A stretch of 64,000 nucleotides of DNA, taken from Acidobacteriota bacterium. Its GTDB lineage: Bacteria; Acidobacteriota; Thermoanaerobaculia; UBA5066. Position 1 is the stretch's first letter. The number at the start of each line of letters is the position of its first letter. This document shows positions 34,201 to 42,000 of the stretch, piece after piece. The stretch spans positions 62,001 through 126,000 of the forward strand of contig JADJVE010000010.1 of NCBI GenBank assembly GCA_016716715.1. Direction: 5' to 3'. A program made the translations under genes and the position numbers. The notes below the pieces were generated by a model. That model did no database searches. It saw nothing but the letters and a program-made list of their open reading frames with translations, and was not told the DNA's origin.

Positions 34201-35163
34201 TCACTCCTGCTTCTTCGCGCCCGCCTTCTTCAGAGCCTCCGCGATCTCCGTGCGCTGGAAGATCTCCGCGTACATGAGCGGCGTGGCGCCGCCCTTGGCG
34301 CGGACGTTCGGGTCGGAGCCCGCCTTCAGAAGAGCCTGCACGCACGAGACGGAGCAGCCGCCCTGGACGGCCCACAGGAGCGCGGTCGACCCGTTCTCGT
34401 CCTTCGCCTTCACGTCGCCGCGCGCGAGGACGAGCGCCTCGAGGACCTCGGAACGCGGCTTGCCGCCCCCCGGGTTGCCGCAGCCCATCGACGCCAGCAG
34501 CATCGGGTGGATCCCGCCCTTCGCGTGCGCGTTCGGCGACATTCCGATCTCGAGGAAGAGGCGCACGGCGTCGAGGTTCGCGTCCGAGATCGCGTGACCG
34601 AACGATTCTTCGTTGAAGGCGTAGCCGAGCTTCCCGAGGACCAGCTTCTTGTCGCCGCCGGGGGCCGCCGCGCCGAACCCTTCGGCCTCGGGCTCGAGCT
34701 CGAGCGTGCCGCCCGGCGCGACGGCCGCCTTCACGTTCGCGTGGAAGTGCCACTCCTGGCCGACCATCTTCGACTGGAACTCGGCCTCGACGCGGCCGGA
34801 CCCGTACCGCTTCAGGTCGAGCGTCGGGCGCTCGAGGCCCATCCGCCCGCTCTCGGGCAGGTTCGCGTCGTAGGGAACGGCGCGCACCGTGTCGCTCCCG
34901 ACGTGCCAGAGGATCCGCACGGCGTGGAGCTGGCCGTCCTTCGCCAGCGCGGCGAGGCGCGTGACCGAGCGGTCACCCTCGACCTTGCGATCGGAGGCGA
35001 GGATCACGAGCCACTTCTCGCCGTCCGCGCCCGTCTCTTCGGTGGCGGCGACCGCCTTGAGGATCGTCGTCTTCTCCTTCACGGTGAGCGTTCCGAGGGC
35101 GTCGTCGGCGAGCGCCGGGAGCGAGAGCGTGGCTGCAAGCAGGGCGAGAGCGGCTTTCTTCAT
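34201..35163 (-). CDS. Secreted ankyrin-repeat protein
   Basis: A 320-residue protein with a signal peptide (to ALAD), a beta-rich N-terminal domain (about 25-180) with no match I know, and three to four ankyrin repeats (about 190-315), e.g. NLDAVRLFLEIGMSPNAHAK, NGSTALLWAVQGG and VRAKGGATPLMYAEIF. It probably mediates protein binding in the periplasm. It is last of a four-gene minus-strand operon. GGAGGAG precedes ATG 35163, which lies 1 bp after the previous stop. Confidence 0.8.
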   Translation of the reverse strand: MKKAALALLAATLSLPALADDALGTLTVKEKTTILKAVAATEETGADGEKWLVILASDRKVEGDRSVTRLAALAKDGQLHAVRILWHVGSDTVRAVPYDANLPESGRMGLERPTLDLKRYGSGRVEAEFQSKMVGQEWHFHANVKAAVAPGGTLELEPEAEGFGAAAPGGDKKLVLGKLGYAFNEESFGHAISDANLDAVRLFLEIGMSPNAHAKGGIHPMLLASMGCGNPGGGKPRSEVLEALVLARGDVKAKDENGSTALLWAVQGGCSVSCVQALLKAGSDPNVRAKGGATPLMYAEIFQRTEIAEALKKAGAKKQE

Positions 35164-35164
35164 C

Positions 35165-36160
35165 TCACTCCTCCGGCAGCGGCGCCGTGAAGACCGCGAT
35201 GCCGGTCTTGCCGAGGAGAAGGTCCTTGTACACGGCGACGACCCGGTTCGGGGCGCCCGGCATCATTCCCTTCTCGACGACGAAGAGTCTGGGCGAGCCG
35301 TAGATGTCCTTCTTCTCGAGCGCGCTCCGGATCCTCGACGAGTCCGCGGGCGCCTTCGCCTGCATCGCGTTCACCATGGCCATCGACGCGTCCTGCTGCG
35401 ACTTGCCCGCCTTGATCGCCGCCTCGTAGGCTTTCTGCGCGTCCATCGCGGCCTGCATCTGGTCCTGGAACGCCTGCGATCCCATGTCCGGCATCGCGTT
35501 CTTGCTGCCTTTCGCGGCAGCCTGGAACTGTTCGAGCGTCATCGCGTTTCCGTACTTGCCCGCGTAGAACGCGGCGACCTTGTCGACCGCGTCGCCCGTC
35601 GAGAACTCGCTCTGCCCGTACGGCCTGTTGCTCGCGTAGTAGAGGTACTGCGCGCCCGCGTAGAGCGGCGTCTTGAGCTGCTCGGCCGTCGGGATCGCCT
35701 GGGGACGCAGTCCGTCGCTTTCGTGCCCCTGGGCGCGCTGCGCGAGCGGGCGCGCGGCCGGATCGGAGCTGAAGTCGAGTGCACGCTTCGCCGAGCGCCG
35801 GACGGCGGGGACAGGGTCGTTGAGGAGAGACGAGAGGAGCGGCGTGTCCTCCGGCCCGGGCGAGAGTCGCCCGAGGGCGGAGGCTGCCGAAGCGCGCAGC
35901 GACGGGAACGGCATCTTCGCGGCGTCGCGCGCCAAGGGCCGGTACTCGGGCTTGCCCGAGTTCGCGAGGAGCGTCAGGTCGTCGGCGGCCTTCCGCGCCA
36001 GCGCCTCGAGCGCCGCCGTGCAGGGAGCAGAATTCACGTCACCGCACGAGGTCGCGACGGTGCCGGCCTTCGCGGGAATCCAGACCGCGCGCTCGGACGC
36101 CAAAGCGGGGAGCGACGACGAAAGGACGAGTAGGACTGCAATCGCGCGGGCGGCTTTCAC
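35165..36160 (-). CDS. Secreted protein with HEAT-like repeats
   Basis: A 331-residue protein with a signal peptide (to ALAS). The first half holds about three HEAT-like helical repeats (FPSLRASAASALGRL, NDPVPAVRRSAKRALDF). The second half is alpha/beta with an amphipathic helical run rich in Gln/Ala/Met (FQDQMQAAMDAQKAYEAAIK) and a final strand pair. No catalytic motif is visible. The GTG start overlaps the upstream stop (GTGA). Function unknown. Confidence 0.75.
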   Translation of the reverse strand: MKAARAIAVLLVLSSSLPALASERAVWIPAKAGTVATSCGDVNSAPCTAALEALARKAADDLTLLANSGKPEYRPLARDAAKMPFPSLRASAASALGRLSPGPEDTPLLSSLLNDPVPAVRRSAKRALDFSSDPAARPLAQRAQGHESDGLRPQAIPTAEQLKTPLYAGAQYLYYASNRPYGQSEFSTGDAVDKVAAFYAGKYGNAMTLEQFQAAAKGSKNAMPDMGSQAFQDQMQAAMDAQKAYEAAIKAGKSQQDASMAMVNAMQAKAPADSSRIRSALEKKDIYGSPRLFVVEKGMMPGAPNRVVAVYKDLLLGKTGIAVFTAPLPEE

Positions 36161-36894
36161 TTCCGGCCCCCTCTCCTCGCGAGCTGTTGTTTCAGCGTCT
36201 CGAGCTCCTCCTCGAGCCGCTTCTTGACGTCCCCTCCCTCGTGTTTCGTCTCGCACGAGCGCTTGCTGCAGGCCTGCTCGAGGGCTTTCTTGAGGTTGTC
36301 GAGCTCCGTCAGCTCCACGTCGTATGCCTTTACCTCGTCCTGGGCGATCTGGGCGACCGTCCGGTTCTGGCCCGGCTTGCACGACGTCACGTGAAACTTC
36401 TCGTGCTTCTCGGCGGCGTCCGCGATCCCACTGCAGGGCGTGACCTCGCGGTATTTTTTCACCTGGTCATCGCGCAGCGTGCACTCCTTCAGGTTCGTCT
36501 TGAGCCCATAGCCATAGTCGATGTTCCCGTTCGCGTCGCTCTTGATCGTCCAGCCCACCGCGGCCCAGTACCTCATGGCGACCGGGTCCCTGGGGTCCGG
36601 GACGTTCCAGCTGCACGCCGGCAGTACGCCGACGCTCTTCGCGCGCTTCCTCGCCAGCTCCCCGGCCTTCGCCCTCTCGGCAGCCTCGTACGCCTCGTAC
36701 GTCATTCGGCCCGCGCCGGTCTGCGAGCGGTACCACTCCTTCATTTCCAGCGCGTAGCGGATCTCGGCCTCGACGCACGGCAGCTGGCAGCAGTCGGTGC
36801 AGGGGGTGGCCGCCTGCGCGGCAAAGGGAGCCAACGCGAGGAAGGCAAGAACGGCGAGGACGGGAGTGATCGGGAGACGTCGAATTCCTGTCAT
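36157..36894 (-). CDS. Secreted Cys-rich protein with HExxH motif
   Basis: A 245-residue protein with a signal peptide (to AQAA), at least ten cysteines and a possible zincin site. HEKFH (His164-Glu165-His168) is followed 19 residues later by Glu187 and Tyr191 in QDEVKAY, the spacing of a third ligand in small metallopeptidases. An N-terminal CTDCCQLPC cluster and a C-terminal coiled-coil-like helix (KKRLEEELETLKQQL) frame it. Protease activity is inferred from the motif only. ATG 36894 overlaps the upstream stop. Confidence 0.65.
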   Translation of the reverse strand: MTGIRRLPITPVLAVLAFLALAPFAAQAATPCTDCCQLPCVEAEIRYALEMKEWYRSQTGAGRMTYEAYEAAERAKAGELARKRAKSVGVLPACSWNVPDPRDPVAMRYWAAVGWTIKSDANGNIDYGYGLKTNLKECTLRDDQVKKYREVTPCSGIADAAEKHEKFHVTSCKPGQNRTVAQIAQDEVKAYDVELTELDNLKKALEQACSKRSCETKHEGGDVKKRLEEELETLKQQLARRGGRK

Positions 36895-38273
36895 TTCGTC
36901 CCTCTCTGGATTCGAATGGCCGCGAGGCCGCATTCCGGCTGACTCATTCCGGGATCCGCCTCCCGCGCCGCCTCGAGGAGCCGCTCGGCGTCGTCGAGTC
37001 TTCCGGCGGCGAGGTATGCGAAGCCCAGGTTGTTTTTCGCGCGCGCGTTCCGGGGTGCCTTTTGCACGGCATCCTCCCACAACGCCGCGGGCGAGCGGTA
37101 CCGCGCGTTGCGCACGGCGAGACCCGCGCCGAGCGCGCACGCGAGGGCGAGGGCGCTTGCGAGGACCGCGCGGCCGAAGGCCGGCGGACGGGCCGAGAGC
37201 GCGGCGCCGACGAGAGCCGCGGCGAAGAGCGCCGGCCCGACCGACGCGAGGTAGAGCGGCCGCACGCCGACCGGGTCCAGCCTCCACACGAAGGAATTGC
37301 TCGGCGCGAGCGCGAGAAGCGTCCACCCGACCGCGAACGCGAGGAACGGCGCGCGTCTTCGCGTCAAGAGCGCGACCGCGGCGAGCGCTCCGAGGAAGGC
37401 GAGCCCGAGAAGCGTCGGCGCTTCGGTCCAGGCCCACTCCAGCGGCTTCGCCGGGTCGATGCTGAGGCGCCACGGGAAAGCCCAGAGGCCGAGCATCGCG
37501 GGCGCGGCCTGCACGTTGCCGCGCAGCGCCTCGAGAGGCGGGCGGACGGCGAGGCTGAATCCGAGGAGCTCGCGGTGCCGCGGCAGGAGGGCGAGAACGA
37601 ACGCCGCCCCGGCGGTGCCCGCAAAGACGGGCGCAAGGCTTCGCGCGCGGTCGCGCCACGGCACGTCCCGCGGGCCGAGCGTCGCTTCCCACCAGACGAG
37701 GAGGAGCGGCAGGACGAGCGCCGTCTCCTTCGCGAGCGGCGCGAGGAATGCGAGGAGGGCCGCGCCCAGCGCGCGGCCGCGTGACGGGACGCCGTCCGTG
37801 GCAACGAGTGCCAGACACGCCATGACGAGAAGCGTCGACAGGCCCATCGACCGGCCCGAGACGTACGTCACGGTCTCGGCGGCGAGCGGGTGCAGCGCCC
37901 AGAGCGCGGCGCCCGCGAACGCGGCCGTCCGTGCCGCGCCGGGTTCGCCGGGGCGCCGCATCGCGAGCCACCGCTCGGCGAGAAGGAAGACGAGGACGGC
38001 CGACGCGGCATGCAGCGCGACGTTCACGAGGCGGAAGCCGAGCGGCGACGAACCGTGCGCCCACGCGCCGAGTGCGTACGTGACTTTCAGAAGCGGCCTG
38101 CCGAAACTCACGAGGCGCTCCCCGAACGTCGCGAGGGGAGTGACGCTCCCGACGACCTCGCCCTCGTCGTCGAAGACGAACGGCGCCCCGAGCGCCGCCG
38201 CGAACGGCACGGCCGCGAGCGCGGCGATGAGGAGCGCGGCCCGTTTCGAGTCGCGGGAGATCACCGCTCTCAT
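36891..38273 (-). CDS. TMTC-like membrane protein with C-terminal TPRs
   Basis: A 460-residue protein with about ten hydrophobic segments, then one or two TPR units (NARAKNNLGFAYLAAGRLDD). The first loop has FVFDDEGEV with an Asp pair placed as in GT-C enzymes; SGRSMGLSTLL and LAKETALVLPLLLVWW match the TMTC/Ycf-like O-mannosyltransferase family. Activity is inferred. It heads a four-gene operon running to 34201. I chose ATG 38273 because TAGACT lies 7 bp before it (leaderless pattern). Confidence 0.75.
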   Translation of the reverse strand: MRAVISRDSKRAALLIAALAAVPFAAALGAPFVFDDEGEVVGSVTPLATFGERLVSFGRPLLKVTYALGAWAHGSSPLGFRLVNVALHAASAVLVFLLAERWLAMRRPGEPGAARTAAFAGAALWALHPLAAETVTYVSGRSMGLSTLLVMACLALVATDGVPSRGRALGAALLAFLAPLAKETALVLPLLLVWWEATLGPRDVPWRDRARSLAPVFAGTAGAAFVLALLPRHRELLGFSLAVRPPLEALRGNVQAAPAMLGLWAFPWRLSIDPAKPLEWAWTEAPTLLGLAFLGALAAVALLTRRRAPFLAFAVGWTLLALAPSNSFVWRLDPVGVRPLYLASVGPALFAAALVGAALSARPPAFGRAVLASALALACALGAGLAVRNARYRSPAALWEDAVQKAPRNARAKNNLGFAYLAAGRLDDAERLLEAAREADPGMSQPECGLAAIRIQRGTK

Positions 38274-38280
38274 GCGCAGA

Positions 38281-38286
38281 AGTCTA
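38281..38286 (-). promoter_or_regulatory. -10 element of a leaderless operon (TAGACT)
   Basis: Minus-strand TAGACT ends 7 bp before the ATG at 38273. No Shine-Dalgarno lies between. Confidence 0.6.
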
Positions 38287-38386
38287 GTCGGTCGCGGATT
38301 GATTCCCTGTCTCAAGGTTTCCGCCTATGATGCGCGAAACCCTCGAGAAACTTCGGCGGGCGCCTGCGGCGCGGAATGGAGTCCAG

Positions 38387-39013
38387 ATGAGGAAATCTCT
38401 TCTCGCGTGCGCCGCGTTTGCGCTGCTCGGGTCCGCGCGCGTCGCGCCGGCCGCGCCGGTGGCCACCAAGGAAGCCCAGGCCACGAACAAGCGCCACGAC
38501 CTGTACGTGCTCCCGCTAAAGATCGACGCCGTGACGTTCGTCTCGTCGTGGACGCCCTGCGCGCCCCTGCCGGGCTACACGCAGGTTCCCGGAAGCGGGA
38601 ACCTGCTCGGCGCGAACGGCTTCTGCGGCATCGGGAGCGTGCGGCTGAAGAAGACCTCGGCCGCGAGCCTCGCCGGCAGGGCCATCACGATCCTGGTCTC
38701 GGAGCAGCACAACAACATCACGCCGTGGTCGACGATCGTGGGTTCCTACACGCTCCCGTTCCCCGCGTCGGGCGACACCCTCACCTTCCCGCGCGTCGCC
38801 GTCGGCAGCTTCCCCGGGGACAATCCCGCCGCCAAGGGCGCCGAGCGCTCCAACCGGAAGCGCCAGATGGACGCGGACCACAGCTTCAGTCTCGGCCGCC
38901 CGGTTCTCGTCGAGCTGCAGAACAACGGCCAGACCGTCGAGAAGAAAGCCTGCACGTTCAAGACGTTCAAGTCCCCGTCCGGCCCCGGCACGGCCCAGCT
39001 CACCTGCCCCTGA
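38387..39013 (+). CDS. Secreted protein of unknown function
   Basis: A 208-residue protein with a signal peptide (to APAAP) and four to five cysteines in the mature part (TPCAPLPGY, NGFCGIGSV, KKACTFKTF, LTCP), suggesting disulfides. It is otherwise beta-rich with no recognisable domain. ATG 38387 has GGAG upstream. A possible -10, TATGAT, lies at 38326-38331, so an in-frame start at 38327 is unlikely because it would sit on the promoter. It is convergent with the giant gene. Confidence 0.65.
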   Translation: MRKSLLACAAFALLGSARVAPAAPVATKEAQATNKRHDLYVLPLKIDAVTFVSSWTPCAPLPGYTQVPGSGNLLGANGFCGIGSVRLKKTSAASLAGRAITILVSEQHNNITPWSTIVGSYTLPFPASGDTLTFPRVAVGSFPGDNPAAKGAERSNRKRQMDADHSFSLGRPVLVELQNNGQTVEKKACTFKTFKSPSGPGTAQLTCP

Positions 39014-39054
39014 ACTCCTGGTCGGTGCGGATTGCGATTCGCTCGACCGGCTCG

Positions 39055-42000
39055 TCATTCGAAATAACCCGACACGTCCAGGATGAGCGGCGTCGCCCCC
39101 GTCGAGCCATTGAAGATCGAGAATCCCGAGGCCGCCGTGCCCGGCATCGTGACGATCGCGTTGTTGGCCCGCGCTCTTCCCCCGTTGAAGTTCAGGTTGG
39201 ACGTCAGCGGCATCGCCGTTCCGACCGGCCAGACCACGAGGTGCCCGGACGCCGTCGGCCCAACCACCGTTGCGTTGGCCGCGAGCGCCTTCGCTGAGGC
39301 CGGGATCCCGCAGGCGCCGGCCGGCGCGATCGTCCGGATCTCGCCCGGTGCGAGCGGTGGCCCGTTCGCGCCGAAGGTGGTGTACATGCGGCACGGGTAC
39401 ACGGGGTAGAAGAGCAGCGCCTGCCCGGCCGGCGCGACCGTCACGTTCGCCGTCGCCGGGGGCGACGAGCAGCCGGCATTCGTCTCGACGACGGTCAGGA
39501 CGAGCGTCCCCGCCGCGCCCGACCGGAACGTGATCTGGCTCGTGCCCTGCCCCGCCGTGATCGTCCCGTTCGTGACGCTCCAGGCGTACGTCGAGCCCCC
39601 GTGATTCGCGACGCTCGCCGTGCGGTTCGGCGAGTCCTCGCCGACGATCGGCGGCGCCGTGATGACGGGCGCCGGCGGCGGCGTGCATCCGCCGCCGGAC
39701 GACGCCGTGAGCGAGACGAGCGTGATGCTCGCATTCGTCCCGTCGCTCGCCGTGAGGCGGAAGACGTAGAGGTCCGCGATGTCCGGCGTGAACGTCGGGG
39801 TGCGGCTGGAGGTCGAGGAAAGCGCCGCCGTCGAGCCCGAAGGCCGGCGGATGACCTCCCACGCGTACGTCGTCGCCGCGGCCGAAGAGCCGAGCAGCCG
39901 CACGGCGCCGACGCTGCCGGTGGCCGAGTCGATCGTCGCCGCGACGGCGAGCGCCGGCCGGCCGATCCGGATCGCGTGGTTCCCGGCGTCCGCGATCAGG
40001 AGGTTCCCCGACGGGTCGACGGCGATGCCCTGCGGGGAGAGGAACCGGGCGAAGACCCCCGTCCCGTCGTCGGCGCCGAGGGTGTTCTCGGCCGTGCTCC
40101 AGAGGCTCCCGGGCGTCGTCACCTCACGAGTGTTCGCGTCGATCCGCCGGATCCTCAGGCCGCCCGTGTCCGCGACCCACACGTTCCCGGAGGGATCCAC
40201 CGCGAGGGCCTCCGGGTACGTGAACGTGGCGGCGCCCGCCGCGCCGTCCGCTCCGCCGCAGACACCGGCCTGGCCCGCGTACGTCGAGACGTTGACCGAA
40301 GGGCTCCGGACGATCCTGCGGATCGTGCAGTTGTACGTGTCCGCCACGTAGACGGCGCCGGACGCGTCGGCGGCGACACCGCGAGCCCCGTTGAACCGGG
40401 CGCTCGCCGGCCCGCCGTCGTTCGATCCCAACTCGAGGGCCTTGCCCGCGAGCGTCGACACCATGCCCGACGACGTCACCATCCGGATCGTGGAGTTCCC
40501 CGAATCCGCAACGAAGACGTTGCCCGAGGCGTCGACCGTGACGCCCCTCGGGCTGGCGAAACGCGCGAGGCTTCCCTGCCCGTCGACGCTTCCGACCTCG
40601 AGGTAGGCGCCGGCCAGCGTCACCACGTTGCCCCCGGCCGTCACCTTCCGGATCGTGTTTGCGTTCATGTCGGCGACGTAGAGATCTCCGCCGTGAAGAG
40701 CGAGGGACCGCGGGTAGAGGAACCGCGCCGTGCTCCCGGACCCGTCCGCGCTTCCGTACGTCCCCGCGAGGCCGGCCAGCGTCGTGACGCCGCCACCCGA
40801 ATCGATCCTGCGGATCGTGTGATTCCACGTGTCGGCGACGTAGATGTTTCCGGACGGGTCCGCAACGACGCCCCCCGGCCTCCGGAACCGCGCCGGACTA
40901 TCCGTGATGCCGAGCGCGGCCGCGAGGGCGACCGGCGTCGTCACGACGCCGGCAGGGGTCGTGAGCTTGCGCAGGGCCGGGCCGCCGGTGTCGGCGACCC
41001 AGACGTTCCCGGCGGCGTCCAGCGCGAGGGCCCCCGGCGTGACGAAGCGCGCCACGTCTCCGGTGCCGTCGTCGCTTCCCTCGAAGCCGCCGCCCCCGGG
41101 GGCATTGGCCTTGCCGGCGATCGTGGAGACGAGGTTGCCCTGAACGTCGATTCGGCGGATCGTCCGGTGCCAGACGTCGGCCACGTGAAGCACGCTGCCG
41201 GCGGCGTTCGAAACGACTCCGCTCGGCTCCTGGAACCTCGCGGACGTAAGAGTGCCGTCCGCGAACCCATAGGCGCCCGCGCTTCCCGCCAGCGTCGTGA
41301 CCGCTCCGACGTTGCCCGGGGCCGGAACGATCTTCCGGATCGTGGCGTTTCCCGAATCGGTCACGTAGAGGTTTCCCGCCGCGTCCACCGCGAGGCCGTA
41401 CGGATACAGGAAGCGTGCGTCCGCTCCGGTGCCGTCACTGCTCCCGGTGGAGCCCGCCACGCCGGCGTACGTCGAGACGGCCCCGGTCGAAAGGTCGATC
41501 CTCCGGATCGTGTGGTTGAGAGAGTCGGAAACGAAAAGGAGGTCCCGCGGTTTGTCGAGCGCGAGCCCGCTCGGACCGCTGAAGCGCGCCGACGTGCCTG
41601 TTCCGTCCGCCCCGCCGTACGCGCCGGCGAGGCCCGCGTACGTCGTGACGGCGCCCGTCAGGGTAATTCTCCGGATCGTGTGGTTCCCGGCGTCGGCCAC
41701 GTAGACGTACCCCCCGGTTGTATCCACGGCGAGGCCGCGGGTCTCGAAAAACCTTGCGTCGCCCCTCGACCCGTCCACGGCGCCCGCGAATCGCGTGCGG
41801 CCCGCGAAGGTCGTCACCTCGAGGGTCGGCGAGACTTTCCGGATCGCGTTGGCGTCGGCGACGTAGAGGTTTCCCGATCCGTCGAAAGCGAGGCCCTTCG
41901 GGTTTTGCAGGCGCGACGCCGTGCCCGTTGCGTCCGTTGCGCCCACGCCACCCGTCGTTCCGGAGAAATGCGTGAACGTCAGGGACGGAGAGGGGGTGAG

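Noticed and set aside
40300..41900. Regular DNA-level repetition resembling a CRISPR or minisatellite
   Set aside because: The periodicity comes from codons of the NHL protein repeats; units diverge in length and sequence and stay in frame.
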